From Bacillota bacterium (GTDB taxonomy: Bacteria; Bacillota; Clostridia; Acetivibrionales; DSM-1351), in assembly GCA_023444055.1 (NCBI GenBank), contig JAEZRV010000064.1, positions 1 through 64,000 of the forward strand: a stretch of 64,000 bases of DNA, in the 5' to 3' direction. Below are positions 28,467 to 38,316 of this stretch, in pieces. The position numbers were made by a program, and so were the translations under genes. The notes beneath the pieces are model-generated. The model did no database searches and was not told the origin of the DNA. It saw nothing but the letters and a program-made list of their open reading frames with translations. How positions within the stretch are numbered: position 1 is the stretch's first letter; the number at the start of each line of letters is the position of its first letter.

Positions 28467-30401
28467 ATGACCACACCGGAGTTTAATTTTAGAGAAATGA
28501 TTCAAAAGGATAGGGAAGAAAGAATTAAAAAGCAGTTTGAAGGTACATTCATAGATTATCTGGATTTAGTTAAATCAGATCCCAGTGCAGCAATTCTTTC
28601 ACATCAAAGACTGTATGACCTAATAATTTCTCAAGGTATTGAGGCTGTAAAAACAGATGAGAATCCAAGATTAAGAAGAATATATGGCAATGATATTATA
28701 AAAAAGTATTCTTTCTTTGAGAACGACTTTTTTGGAATTGATAAAACAATAATGAAAATTGTGAGATACTTTCATTCAGCAGCTATGGCAGGAGAAGAGG
28801 CTAGACAGGTGTTATATTTAGTTGGCCCAGTAGGAGCAGGAAAGTCTTCAATAATGGAAGTACTAAAAAAAGCACTTGAGCGCGCAGATCCTATTTATAC
28901 GCTAAAAGGTTGTCCGATGAGAGAAGAGCCATTACACCTTATACCAAAACATTTACGAGATGAGTTTGAAAAAACGTTAAATACTAAAATAGAAGGGGAT
29001 TTATGCCCAGTCTGCAGATATAGGTTAAAGAACGAATATAATGGCGAGTATGAGAGATTCCCTGTAGTTTCCACAGGATTTTCAATACGCTCAAGAAAAG
29101 GTATAGGTGTAGTACCTCCAGTTGACCCAAACAACCAGGATACGTCAATCTTAACAGGCAGCGTTGATATTTCTAAAATAGACTTATACCCAGAGGATGA
29201 CCCTAGAGTACTTTCCCTTAATGGAGCATTTAATGTAGGTAATAGAGGAATTGTTGAATTTATAGAAGTCTTTAAAAACGAGACAGAATATTTACATACA
29301 ATGATTACAGCCACGCAGGAAAAATCAGTACCATCTCCAGGTAAAGGATCTATGATTTATTTTGATGGAGTAATTTTAGCACATTCAAATGAGGCAGAGT
29401 GGAATAAATTCAGATCAGACCATACAAATGAAGCTATTCTGGACAGAATTGTTAAGGTTGAAGTTCCATATTGTCTAGAACTTAATGAGGAAATTAAAAT
29501 ATATAAGAAAATGCTGTCTAGAAGCAATTTCAAAGCACATATTGCTCCACACACAATAGAAATTGCATCAATGTTTGCAATACTGACAAGACTTAGCCCA
29601 TCTAGCAAAGTTGATCCAATAACAAAGCTAAAAATATATAATGGAGAAGAAATACTAGAAAAAGGTATGACTAGAAAGATTGACATATTTGAACTGCGTG
29701 AGGAAGCAGCTAGAGAGGGAATGACAGGAATATCAACAAGGTTTATTATGAAGGCACTAGATACTACTCTTTCAGAATCTGAAAACAACTGTATAAATCC
29801 GATAGCTCTTATGGAAACTTTGATTAAATCTGTAAAGGAGCTTGGAATAGGTGAAGAAGAGAAAGAGAGATATTTAAGGCTAATCTATGATGTGGTGAAA
29901 AAAGAGTACAATAAAATCCTTGAAAAAGAGGTTACAAAAGCCTTTATACATGGATATAAGGAACAGGCGGAAAGCTTATTTAACAATTATTTGGATCATG
30001 CAGAGGCTTTTGTTAATAAAACTAAAATTAAGGATTCAAATACTGGAGAAGAATTGGAACCTGATGAAAAGTTTATGAAATCTATTGAAGAACAAATTGG
30101 TATATCTGATACAGCAGTTAAGGGATTCCGTTCAGATGTTACTGCATATATGTTTTTTGTTATGAGGAATGGCGGTACTTTAGATTATACCAGCTATGAG
30201 CCATTGAAAGAAGCAATTGAAAAGAAACTAACTGCATCAGTCAGAGATTTAAGTAGGATAATTACACAGACAAAGGTTAGGGATAAGGAACAGACTCAAA
30301 AATACAGTACCATGGTAGAGGAAATGAAGAAAAATGGATATTGCGATAATTGCTGCAATGTTATATTAAAATATTCCGCTAACAATTTGTGGAAGGACTA
30401 A
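28467..30401 (+). CDS. prkA: PrkA family serine protein kinase / AAA+ protein
   Basis: A 644-residue PrkA homologue. It has an N-terminal AAA+ domain with Walker A GPVGAGKSS (residues 120-128), a zinc-like CxxC pair in the LCPVCRYRLKNEY segment, and the C-terminal PrkA kinase-like domain ending with CDNC. In Bacillus it acts in the mother cell during sporulation, and in enterobacteria the homologue YeaG acts under starvation. The strong ribosome site AAAGGGAGG precedes the ATG. It heads the prkA-yhbH-spoVR cluster (gaps of 22 and 6 bp), which commonly travels together. Regulation is probably by the sigma-E-like promoter upstream. Confidence 0.96.
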   Translation: MTTPEFNFREMIQKDREERIKKQFEGTFIDYLDLVKSDPSAAILSHQRLYDLIISQGIEAVKTDENPRLRRIYGNDIIKKYSFFENDFFGIDKTIMKIVRYFHSAAMAGEEARQVLYLVGPVGAGKSSIMEVLKKALERADPIYTLKGCPMREEPLHLIPKHLRDEFEKTLNTKIEGDLCPVCRYRLKNEYNGEYERFPVVSTGFSIRSRKGIGVVPPVDPNNQDTSILTGSVDISKIDLYPEDDPRVLSLNGAFNVGNRGIVEFIEVFKNETEYLHTMITATQEKSVPSPGKGSMIYFDGVILAHSNEAEWNKFRSDHTNEAILDRIVKVEVPYCLELNEEIKIYKKMLSRSNFKAHIAPHTIEIASMFAILTRLSPSSKVDPITKLKIYNGEEILEKGMTRKIDIFELREEAAREGMTGISTRFIMKALDTTLSESENNCINPIALMETLIKSVKELGIGEEEKERYLRLIYDVVKKEYNKILEKEVTKAFIHGYKEQAESLFNNYLDHAEAFVNKTKIKDSNTGEELEPDEKFMKSIEEQIGISDTAVKGFRSDVTAYMFFVMRNGGTLDYTSYEPLKEAIEKKLTASVRDLSRIITQTKVRDKEQTQKYSTMVEEMKKNGYCDNCCNVILKYSANNLWKD

Positions 30402-30423
30402 TTGCAGTTTTGGAGGGCGCGAT

Positions 30424-31683
30424 ATGACCATTTTTAGGGAGTGTAACAATGATGGCAGAGATAGATCTGCTGAAGACAGACGCAGGCACAAAGAATTGAT
30501 CGAGGAATCAATAAAAAAAAATCTTGGTAACATTATTGCAGAGGAAAGCATTATAGGTAAAAGTAAGGATAAAAAAATTAAAATTCCTATAAAGGGCATT
30601 AAGGAATACCAGTTTATATATGGTAGAAATAAGCCTGGAGTTGGTGTTGGTGATGGTAGCGAAAAAAGGGGCGATAAATTCCAAGGAGAAGCTCAGAATA
30701 ACACAGGGAAGGGAAAGGCAGGCAATCAAGAGGGTGACGAAGTATATGAAACAGAAATAACTATAGAAGAGGTGGTTAGGTATCTGTTTGATGATTTAAA
30801 TCTTCCCGATATAGATAGAAAACAGTTATCCCAATTAGAAGAAAAGAGCTATAGAAAGCTTGGATATAAAAATAAAGGAATACCTCCAAAGCTTGCAAAA
30901 AAACGTTCAGCTATCGAGAAAATAAAAAGAATGCAGTCATATAAAAGGGCATTGGATGAACAAAATCAAGCAGGGCTTGCTTCCAATCAAGATGACCTTG
31001 ATTCTATTGAAGATGAAGCTTGTTCAAATCCACGAGCAGGAGGCGTAAGAACACAAATTGGTAGGTTCCCATTTATTGATGATGATTTAAGATACTACAG
31101 GATTAAAGAGGAAAATAAAAGGGACTACAATGCAGTAGTATTATGCATAATGGATGTTTCAGGATCTATGGATCAAACTAAAAAATATCTTGCTAGAAGC
31201 TTTTATTTCTTACTATATCAATTTTTACAGTTGAAATATTCCAACGTAGATGTAGTTTTTATTGCTCATACAACAGTTGCTAAAGAAGTAAATGAAAAGG
31301 AATTCTTCCATAGAGGAGAGTCAGGAGGTACTTACATAAGTAGTGGTTACGAAAAGGCCCTTGAGATAATTTCAGAAAGATATAGTCCGACTAATTGGAA
31401 TGTATATGCGTTTCATTGTAGTGATGGAGATAATTGGTCAGAAGATAACAAAAAAGCTATAGAAAGTGCAAAGAAACTTTGTGAGGTTTGCAACTTATTT
31501 GGATATGGAGAAATAGTACCAGGCTATTACAGTATTGGTAGTACAATTAAAACTGAATTACTAAGTAAGATAGATAGCAAAAACTTTGCAGCAATTAACA
31601 TTAATAAAAAAGAAGATGTTCTGCCTGCATTAAAAAAGCTACTTGATAAAGTTAGTGACAAAGATGTGGAACAGGAGGTTTGA
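30424..31683 (+). CDS. yhbH: YhbH family protein (DUF444), von Willebrand A-like
   Basis: A 419-residue DUF444 protein needed for normal sporulation in Bacillus. Basic N-terminus, then a linker, then a von Willebrand factor A-like domain with the metal-site motif DVSGSM (residues 244-249) and a second conserved segment RGESGGTYISSGYEKAL. Ribosome site TGGAGGGCG before the ATG. It lies between prkA and spoVR, as in many spore formers. Enterobacterial YeaH is the same family and is paired with the PrkA homologue YeaG. Confidence 0.95.
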   Translation: MTIFRECNNDGRDRSAEDRRRHKELIEESIKKNLGNIIAEESIIGKSKDKKIKIPIKGIKEYQFIYGRNKPGVGVGDGSEKRGDKFQGEAQNNTGKGKAGNQEGDEVYETEITIEEVVRYLFDDLNLPDIDRKQLSQLEEKSYRKLGYKNKGIPPKLAKKRSAIEKIKRMQSYKRALDEQNQAGLASNQDDLDSIEDEACSNPRAGGVRTQIGRFPFIDDDLRYYRIKEENKRDYNAVVLCIMDVSGSMDQTKKYLARSFYFLLYQFLQLKYSNVDVVFIAHTTVAKEVNEKEFFHRGESGGTYISSGYEKALEIISERYSPTNWNVYAFHCSDGDNWSEDNKKAIESAKKLCEVCNLFGYGEIVPGYYSIGSTIKTELLSKIDSKNFAAININKKEDVLPALKKLLDKVSDKDVEQEV

Positions 31684-31689
31684 CATACA

Positions 31690-33078
31690 ATGGCAGACTT
31701 TAGCATAAGAGATTTAGAGTATTGGAATGAATGTATTGAAAAGCTGGCAAAGGATTGTGGTTTAGATTACTATAATCAAGAGTTTGAAATAATAAACTAT
31801 GAAGACATGATTGGTTATGAGTCCTATATAGGGATGCCTTCTCACTACCCCCATTGGAGCTATGGAAAGTCCTATGAAAGAATTAAAACTTTGCATAAAT
31901 ACAATTTGACAGGTTTGCCATATGAAATGGTTATTAACTCTAATCCTTGTATTGCATATCTAATGAAGGATAACTCACTGCTTGTACAAGTATTAACGAT
32001 TGCTCATGTATATGCTCACAATGATTTCTTTAAAAACAATAGACTTTTTAAGATAGGAACAAAGGCAGAGTATGTTATTGAAATGTTTAAAAATCATGCA
32101 AACCGCATTAGAGACTATATTTCTGACCCTAGCATAGGATATGTGCGAGTTGAAAAAATACTAAATGCTGCACATGCGGTAAAGCTTCAGACAGAAAGGA
32201 TAGTTGAATTTCAGAATAGAAGAGAAGGAAAAAAAGAACCAAAGTTTGCAGTAACAGAAAATAAAAAAGAGTTCCCAAACCTAGAGAGATATTCGAGCAG
32301 CCAAGCTGAAGATGATAAAAATCTCGGGCAGATAGATGAAAGATTCCTTTTAAAACCTGAAGAAGATCTTTTAAAATTTATAATTGAAAATGGAAGACTT
32401 CAGGATTGGGAGAAGGATATATTGTCTATAGTAAGAGAGGAAGCGCAGTACTTTATTCCACAGATTGAAACAAAAATTATGAATGAAGGTTGGGCTAGTT
32501 TTTGGCACTATAATATATTAAATAAGCTTGAATTACCTCAGAATATGCATTTGGAATTTTTGAGAAGGCATAATGAAGTAATAAGACCCTTGAAGTCAAG
32601 CATTAATCCTTATTATATAGGTTTTAAAATATTTGAAAACCTTAATAATAAATTTGGTTCAGAGAAAATATTTGAGGTTAGGGAAACTGAAAGGGATCAA
32701 TCCTTTATAAGAAGATATTTAAATAAGGAACTCTGCAGTGAAATGAATCTATTTGAATATATTACAGCAGGAAATGATTATATGGTTTCAGAGGTTTCTG
32801 ATGATGAGGGGTGGAAAATAGTTAGGGAGACTTTGTGTAATACAGTTGGTATTGGAAGTGTTCCAACAATTTTTGTCAGTGATTGGAATAAGAAAGATAA
32901 TACACTAGTCTTAAAGCATGAATTTGATGGCCGCGAGCTGGAATTGGGGTATGCATATGAAACTTTAAAGCATATTGTAGATCTTTGGAATGGAAAAGTT
33001 TCGCTTGCAACGCAGCTGGAAGGAAAGCAAAAAATCATAAATTGTGATGAGTCAAAAAGGATCTCGTTATATGGTTAA
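31690..33078 (+). CDS. spoVR: Stage V sporulation protein R (SpoVR family)
   Basis: A 462-residue SpoVR protein, which in Bacillus acts in spore cortex formation. Recognised by EDMIGYESYIGMPSHYPHW near the N-terminus, AHVYAHNDFFKNN, and NEGWASFWHYNIL, all strongly conserved in the family. An AGGAGG site lies before ATG 31690, overlapping the end of yhbH. It is the last gene of the sporulation cluster; a terminator follows at 33139. Confidence 0.96.
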   Translation: MADFSIRDLEYWNECIEKLAKDCGLDYYNQEFEIINYEDMIGYESYIGMPSHYPHWSYGKSYERIKTLHKYNLTGLPYEMVINSNPCIAYLMKDNSLLVQVLTIAHVYAHNDFFKNNRLFKIGTKAEYVIEMFKNHANRIRDYISDPSIGYVRVEKILNAAHAVKLQTERIVEFQNRREGKKEPKFAVTENKKEFPNLERYSSSQAEDDKNLGQIDERFLLKPEEDLLKFIIENGRLQDWEKDILSIVREEAQYFIPQIETKIMNEGWASFWHYNILNKLELPQNMHLEFLRRHNEVIRPLKSSINPYYIGFKIFENLNNKFGSEKIFEVRETERDQSFIRRYLNKELCSEMNLFEYITAGNDYMVSEVSDDEGWKIVRETLCNTVGIGSVPTIFVSDWNKKDNTLVLKHEFDGRELELGYAYETLKHIVDLWNGKVSLATQLEGKQKIINCDESKRISLYG

Positions 33079-33138
33079 TAACTCGAAAGTATACCATCCA
33101 TAGTTCATTGAGTGTGACAATTTAGAGAGTTTTTTATG

Positions 33139-33167
33139 AAAGCGGTGTTAGCAAAACATCGCTTTTT
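33139..33167 (+). terminator. Rho-independent terminator after spoVR
   Basis: AAAGCGGTGTT at 33139-33149 and AACATCGCTTT at 33155-33165 form an 11-bp stem with one G-U pair and a five-base loop, running into TTTTT at 33163-33167. Confidence 0.8.
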
Positions 33168-33234
33168 ACATAAGCAATAAAAGCGAAGGAAATATAAAAA
33201 ACTAAACTCTAGTTGAGATAATTTTAGTATTTTG

Positions 33235-33261
33235 TTAGCACTCTTATTAATTGAGTGCTAA
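33235..33261. promoter_or_regulatory. CIRCE operator (HrcA binding site)
   Basis: TTAGCACTC at 33235-33243, nine bases, then GAGTGCTAA at 33253-33261: a perfect match to the CIRCE consensus. HrcA represses heat-shock genes through this element, normally groESL and dnaK operons. Here it sits just before the -35 box of htpG. Confidence 0.95.
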
Positions 33262-33268
33262 AAAATAC

Positions 33269-33297
33269 TTGAAATTTTTCGCTATAAGAGGTATATT
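33269..33297 (+). promoter_or_regulatory. Vegetative promoter of htpG
   Basis: TTGAAA at 33269-33274 and TATATT at 33292-33297 with a 17-base spacer. It lies eight bases after the CIRCE element, so bound HrcA would cover or flank the promoter. Confidence 0.65.
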
Positions 33298-33406
33298 ATT
33301 ACTATCATATTATTTGAAGCATAGACTTGCTTAATAATTAATTAATATTATCAAAAAGGAGGATCGAGTCCATTCCAGGACGTTAGTGCCAAAGCGGGGG
33401 TTGGAC

Positions 33407-35326
33407 ATGATTATTATGGGACAAGAAAAGGGAAACATATCTATTAATACGGAAAATATTTTTCCAATAATAAAAAAGTGGCTGTATTCTGAAAAGGATA
33501 TTTTTATAAGAGAGCTTGTATCAAATGCTAGTGATGCAATCAATAAACTAAAAAAGCTAGATGCAATGGGTGAAGCGGAACTGCCAGAAGAAAATAAGTA
33601 TGAAGTTAAGGTCATTGTCAATAAAAATGATAAAACAATAAAGGTTTTAGATAATGGTTTGGGAATGACTGGAGAAGAGGTAAAGAAATATATTAATCAG
33701 ATAGCATTTTCAGGTGCTGTAGACTTTATTGAGAAGTATAAGGACAAGTCTGATGATGGCCAGATAATTGGACACTTTGGATTAGGATTCTATTCAGCAT
33801 TTATGGTATCAGAGCGTGTACAAATAGAAACATTATCGTATCAAAAGGGTGCAACTGCAGTTAAATGGGTAAGTGATGGCGGTACAGAATTTGAAATGTC
33901 AGATTCAGATAAGACAGAAAGAGGTACATTAATTACTCTATACTTAACTGATGATAGTCTTGAATTTGTTGATGAATATAAAATGAGACAAACTCTTGAA
34001 AAATATTTTGCATTTTTACCTATTGAACTTTATTTAGAAGATGCTGCAAAAGAACCTGAAAAGGTAGAGGAGAAGCCAGCTGAAGCTTCTGGAGATGATA
34101 AAAGTGAGGAAAAAGCTGAACCGATAGCTCCAAAGCCTCTCAACGATACAAAACCATTATGGCTTAAAAACCCAAAGGATTGTACAGACGAAGAGTACAA
34201 GCAGTTCTATACAAAGGTATTCCACGATTTTAATGAACCACTTTTCTGGATTCACTTGAACATGGATTATCCATTTAATTTAAAGGGTATTTTATATTTC
34301 CCTAAATTAAAGCATGAATTTGAAACAATGGAAGGTCAAATAAAGCTCTACTACAACCAAGTATTCGTTGCTGACAATATTAAAGAAGTAATTCCTGATT
34401 TCTTAATGCTCTTAAAGGGTGTATTGGATTGTCCAGATTTACCTTTAAATGTATCAAGAAGCTTCTTGCAGAATGATGGATATGTGAATAAGATATCTAC
34501 ACATATTACAAAGAAGGTTGCTGACAAACTAACTTCTATTTTTGAAAATGACCGTGAAAGCTATGACAAATATTGGAGTGACATAAATCCATTTGTTAAG
34601 TATGGCTGTATTAGAGAAGACAAATTCTATGATAGAGTAAAGGACATAATTATTTACAAATCAACTAAGGGTGGGTATGTAACTCTAAATGAATATCTTG
34701 AAAATAACAAGGAGAAGCATGAAAACAAGGTGTTCTACGTATCAGATGAAAATCAGCAGGCACAGTATATAAAGCTGTTTAATGAAAATGATATGGAAGC
34801 AGTTATTCTATCAACCATGATTGACAATCACTTTATGTCATTAATTGAAAGTAAAGTAACAGGAGTTCAATTTAACAGAATTGATGCTGATATATCAGCT
34901 AACATGAAGCAGGAGAATACCGGAATTGCTGAAGCAGATGTAAGCTATCTTGAAACACTGTTTAAAGAGACTATAAATGATGAAAAACTAAAGATACAGG
35001 TTGAAGCACTGAAAAATGATTCTATTCCTGCAGTTGTTCTACTATCTGAACACTCTAGAAGAATGCAGGAAATGAGCAAAATGTATGGTGGCGGCATGGA
35101 TATGAGCAGCATGTTCCCTAAAGAACAGACACTTGTACTAAATTCATCAAACAAGCTTGTTAAGGCAGTTATTGATTTGCAAAACAATGAATCAAAGAAG
35201 GAAGATGTTAAGCTAATTAGTGAGCACATATATGACTTAGCAATGATGAGCCATCAGCCATTGGATTCAGAAGCAATGTCAAAATTTATTGCTAGAAGCA
35301 ATGAAATATTAATGAAGTTGGTGTAA
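33407..35326 (+). CDS. htpG: Molecular chaperone HtpG (Hsp90)
   Basis: Cytosolic Hsp90 chaperone, 639 residues from ATG 33407. The N-terminal ATPase domain shows FIRELVSNASDAINK, DNGLGMT and GHFGLGFYSAFMV. A charged linker rich in Glu, Lys and Pro lies at about residues 215-245. The middle domain has WIHLNMDYPFNLKGILYFP and LNVSRSFLQND, and the C-terminal dimerization part ends near MKLV. I chose 33407 because GGGGGTTGGAC precedes it; ATG 33416 is also possible and GTG 33386 is less likely. The perfect CIRCE upstream suggests HrcA control. Confidence 0.96.
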   Translation: MIIMGQEKGNISINTENIFPIIKKWLYSEKDIFIRELVSNASDAINKLKKLDAMGEAELPEENKYEVKVIVNKNDKTIKVLDNGLGMTGEEVKKYINQIAFSGAVDFIEKYKDKSDDGQIIGHFGLGFYSAFMVSERVQIETLSYQKGATAVKWVSDGGTEFEMSDSDKTERGTLITLYLTDDSLEFVDEYKMRQTLEKYFAFLPIELYLEDAAKEPEKVEEKPAEASGDDKSEEKAEPIAPKPLNDTKPLWLKNPKDCTDEEYKQFYTKVFHDFNEPLFWIHLNMDYPFNLKGILYFPKLKHEFETMEGQIKLYYNQVFVADNIKEVIPDFLMLLKGVLDCPDLPLNVSRSFLQNDGYVNKISTHITKKVADKLTSIFENDRESYDKYWSDINPFVKYGCIREDKFYDRVKDIIIYKSTKGGYVTLNEYLENNKEKHENKVFYVSDENQQAQYIKLFNENDMEAVILSTMIDNHFMSLIESKVTGVQFNRIDADISANMKQENTGIAEADVSYLETLFKETINDEKLKIQVEALKNDSIPAVVLLSEHSRRMQEMSKMYGGGMDMSSMFPKEQTLVLNSSNKLVKAVIDLQNNESKKEDVKLISEHIYDLAMMSHQPLDSEAMSKFIARSNEILMKLV

Positions 35327-35366
35327 ACGAGTAATGGTTAGGTATTAACTGTTTTGTCTAAAAAAT

Positions 35367-35408
35367 AAAAGGTATAATTTCTATATGAACTATAGGATTA
35401 TGCCTTTT
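35367..35408 (+). terminator. Terminator after htpG
   Basis: AAAAGGTATAAT at 35367-35378 pairs with ATTATGCCTTTT at 35397-35408 (one G-U pair), with an inner CTATA/TATAG stem. T-rich DNA follows. Confidence 0.7.
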
Positions 35409-35516
35409 ACTTATTACATTATTTTTTTATAACTGATAATATAAGAAATATTTTGCTTGCTCTGCCCGAAAACGAAAGACAATCTAGCTCTAAGTTATAT
35501 TTCTTTATTCACAAAA

Positions 35517-35554
35517 GAACACCTCAAATTTTCTAGTAAAAATTTGAGGTGTTC
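35517..35554 (-). terminator. Strong terminator of the acyl-CoA ligase gene
   Basis: A perfect 16-bp stem: GAACACCTCAAATTTT at 35517-35532 and its complement at 35539-35554, with a six-base loop. On the minus strand the hairpin is followed by TTTTGT. It lies 20 bp past the stop of the minus-strand ligase gene. Confidence 0.85.
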
Positions 35555-35573
35555 AAATTTGCATTTTAATAAA

Positions 35574-37235
35574 TTACTTCTTAGTTTCGTCAGTTTCTCT
35601 TATTTCTACACGTCTTATCTTTCCGCTTATAGTCTTAGGAAGTTCAGTTACAAACTCTATTATTCTTGGATACTTATAAGGAGCAGTTACATTTTTTACA
35701 TGTTCTTGAAGTTCCTTAACAAGTTCTTTACTTGGGGAGTAATTCTTTGCGAGAACAACTGTAGCTTTTACGATCTGTCCTCTTACCTCATCAGGAACAG
35801 CTGTTATAGCACATTCTAGTACAGCAGGGTGCTCTAATAATGCACTTTCAACCTCAAAAGGCCCTATTCTGTAACCAGAGCTCTTGATTACATCATCGGC
35901 TCTGCCGACAAACCAGAAATAACCTTCTTCATCACGCCAAGCCAAATCACCAGTATAGTAAATATCATCATGCCAAACTTTATTAGTTAAAGTTGCATCT
36001 CTATAATATCCACCAAACATTCCAGCAGGTTTCATCTTATCTGTACGTATAACAATCTGACCTTCTTCACCGATTTGACATGAATTGCCATTGTCGTCTA
36101 TTAAATCAATATCATAGCCGGGTGATGCTTTGCCCATAGAACCTGGTTTTGCTTCTGTCCATTTAGTTATAGATAGAACAACAGTTAATTCTGTTTGACC
36201 AAATCCTTCTTTAAGTTCAATACCAGTTGCCTTATAGAACTGGGTAAACACCTCGGGATTTAAAGGTTCTCCTGCAACTACACAGTATTTTAGAGAACTT
36301 AAATCATACTTTGTAAGATCTTCTTTTATAAAGAATCTATATATTGTTGGTGGTGCACAGAAGGTGGTTATTTTATGATTAGAAATAACTTCAAGCATGT
36401 TTTGTGCATTAAATTTATCAAAATCATATACAAATACAGCACTGCCTGATAACCATTGACCATAGATTTTACCCCAAACTGCTTTTGCCCAGCCAGTATC
36501 AGCAACTGTAAGGTGTAAGCCACCATCGATTACATTTTGCCAGTATTTAGCAGTATAAATATGACCTAACGGATAAACATAGTCATGCTGCACCATTTTT
36601 GGCATACCTGTAGTTCCAGAAGTAAAATATAATAAGGATATATCATTATTGTGTGAGGCTTGATCACCTGTGGGTCTTTCAAAAACATTTGACGCTTCAT
36701 CAACAGACTTTGTAAAGTCTATCCATCCATCTTTACTATCACAAATTAACGCTTTGTGTAAAAGAGATGGACAGTCTTTTTGTGCATCCTCAACATTTTG
36801 TATAACTTCAGGATCTGATACACATACAATCATTTTTATATCAGCTGCATTAAATCTGTATACGTAATCTTTTTTAGTTAAAAGATGTGTAGCTGGTATT
36901 GTTATAGCTCCTAACTTGTGCAACGCAAGAATACTGAACCAAAATTCATATCTCCTTTTTAAAACAAGCATAACAGGGTCACCCCTCTTAATGCCTATAG
37001 ATTTAAAGAAGTTTGCAGTTTTATCGCTGTATTCTTTGAGCTGTCCGAATGTAAATGTAGCTTCTGCACCAGATTCATCACACCATACGATAGCTACTCT
37101 ATTAGGCTCTGTTTTTGCGTATTCATCAACTACGTCATACGCAAAATTAAAATTTTCAGGTATATTTACATGGTAGTTTTCAACAAGATCTTCATGTGAA
37201 GAAAATTCTACCTTTGATAGATATTTTTCTAACAT
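35574..37235 (-). CDS. AMP-forming acyl-CoA synthetase, medium-chain type
   Basis: A 553-residue member of the acetyl-CoA/medium-chain acyl-CoA synthetase family, which activates a carboxylic acid with ATP and CoA. Motifs: YFTSGTTGMPKMVQHDY, GFGQTELT, YYTGDLAWRDEEGYFWFVGR and the C-terminal KTISGKIRR with the catalytic Lys. It has no carrier domain, so it is a free CoA ligase and not part of the NRPS system. It is the second gene of a minus-strand pair, 17 bp after an XRE-cupin regulator that very likely controls it. The exact acid cannot be read from the sequence. Confidence 0.92.
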   Translation of the reverse strand: MLEKYLSKVEFSSHEDLVENYHVNIPENFNFAYDVVDEYAKTEPNRVAIVWCDESGAEATFTFGQLKEYSDKTANFFKSIGIKRGDPVMLVLKRRYEFWFSILALHKLGAITIPATHLLTKKDYVYRFNAADIKMIVCVSDPEVIQNVEDAQKDCPSLLHKALICDSKDGWIDFTKSVDEASNVFERPTGDQASHNNDISLLYFTSGTTGMPKMVQHDYVYPLGHIYTAKYWQNVIDGGLHLTVADTGWAKAVWGKIYGQWLSGSAVFVYDFDKFNAQNMLEVISNHKITTFCAPPTIYRFFIKEDLTKYDLSSLKYCVVAGEPLNPEVFTQFYKATGIELKEGFGQTELTVVLSITKWTEAKPGSMGKASPGYDIDLIDDNGNSCQIGEEGQIVIRTDKMKPAGMFGGYYRDATLTNKVWHDDIYYTGDLAWRDEEGYFWFVGRADDVIKSSGYRIGPFEVESALLEHPAVLECAITAVPDEVRGQIVKATVVLAKNYSPSKELVKELQEHVKNVTAPYKYPRIIEFVTELPKTISGKIRRVEIRETDETKK

Positions 37236-37252
37236 TTAATTTTCCCCCTACA

Positions 37253-37810
37253 TTACTTAAGAATTATTGCTAAAAATTTGGCTTGCTTTCCGTTTAAGGC
37301 TTTCATACCATGATTTGCAGAAGAATCAAAATATACTGAATCTCCTTCTTCTAAAATAAGTTCATGGCCATTTATTATTATTTCTACAGTTCCTTCAAGT
37401 ACATAATTGAACTCTTGACCTTGGTGAGAATTGTTATGAACCTCACTCTTTTTTAATTCAGCAGGAACAGTGACAATAAATGGTTCTGCCTTTTTACCGA
37501 TAAAATTATTAGCTAGATTGTGATATTTATAATCTTCTCTTCTTTCTACACTAGCACCTTTTCCTTTTCTTACGACCTGATAAGTGTGGAGCTTTGGAGC
37601 ATCACCAGTGAGTATAGCTGAAAGCTCAACTTTAAACTTATTTGCTATTTGATAAAGAAAACTAACTGGTATATCAGTGTCGCCACTTTCATATGCTCGG
37701 TAGGTTTCCTCGGGGATTTTTAGCTCATTAGCAAGAGTCTGAATTGATATCTCTGATATTTCTCTCAAGTCCTTAATTCTTGATGCAATTAGCTTTATTT
37801 GTTCAGACAT
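37253..37810 (-). CDS. XRE-cupin transcriptional regulator
   Basis: A 185-residue two-domain regulator. An N-terminal helix-turn-helix of the XRE type (IQTLANELKIPEETYRAYESG) is followed by a cupin_2 domain (HNNSHQGQEFNYVLEGTVEI and LEEGDSVYFDSSANHGMKAL). Such proteins sense a small ligand through the cupin and usually control the gene next to them; here that is the acyl-CoA ligase 17 bp downstream. Ribosome site GGAAGGTGA before the ATG at 37810. Confidence 0.93.
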   Translation of the reverse strand: MSEQIKLIASRIKDLREISEISIQTLANELKIPEETYRAYESGDTDIPVSFLYQIANKFKVELSAILTGDAPKLHTYQVVRKGKGASVERREDYKYHNLANNFIGKKAEPFIVTVPAELKKSEVHNNSHQGQEFNYVLEGTVEIIINGHELILEEGDSVYFDSSANHGMKALNGKQAKFLAIILK

Positions 37811-38316
37811 AAAATCACCTTCCTATTTTTTCATATAATTTATTTTATTAATGCTATTATCTTTGCCACCAACACTATCAAAAATCCACATTTGGAGTTT
37901 TGTTGCACGAAATCGCATCATGTTTGTACAAAGTTGTTTCTCGAGCTAGCCTCCGAACCCAAACGATCGTCCATTCATCGGATTTTAACTGATAGTAATT
38001 GATATAGAAGTATGTATTAAAATTCGTACATATATAGAACCTATAATAACATATAAAAATAATGACTGTAAATCCTGTTTATTACCTTTTTAATTGTATA
38101 TTTTAACGATTACGACCTAATTTTATTCTAAAAAAGGTAGTCAATTTAAATAAGTCACACAAAACGTTAAAAATAAAACGTGTATACCAAATATTTTTGT
38201 TTACACAAAAAAAGTAAAGAAAAATCCCGAAGAACAAAATATTATAGATATTACATAGATAATATGATAGTATATAAGAGACGGAATACATTTACTTGCT
38301 AGGAGGTCTGATAGAT
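37811..38316. other. Divergent intergenic region with a GC-richer patch
   Basis: 506 bp between the regulator (minus) and the chemoreceptor (plus). Most is AT-rich and should hold both promoters, which I could not place reliably. A stretch at about 37905-37985 is clearly richer in G and C than its surroundings. On the minus strand it holds an 18-residue ORF (37974 to 37918, MDDRLGSEASSRNNFVQT). A small RNA, a leader peptide or gene debris are all possible. Confidence 0.4.

Larger units (their letters stand above)
33168..33406 (+). other. Regulatory region of htpG
   Basis: The gap between spoVR and htpG is 328 bp. It holds the spoVR terminator, a CIRCE operator at 33235-33261, a vegetative promoter at 33269-33297 and an untranslated leader of about 100 bases. 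The leader has an AGGAGG at about 33359-33364 that is not followed by a usable start at normal spacing. Confidence 0.6.

Noticed and set aside
35574..37235. Acyl-CoA ligase as part of the NRPS pathway
   Set aside because: It is 14 kb away, on the other strand, paired with its own regulator, and has no carrier domain.
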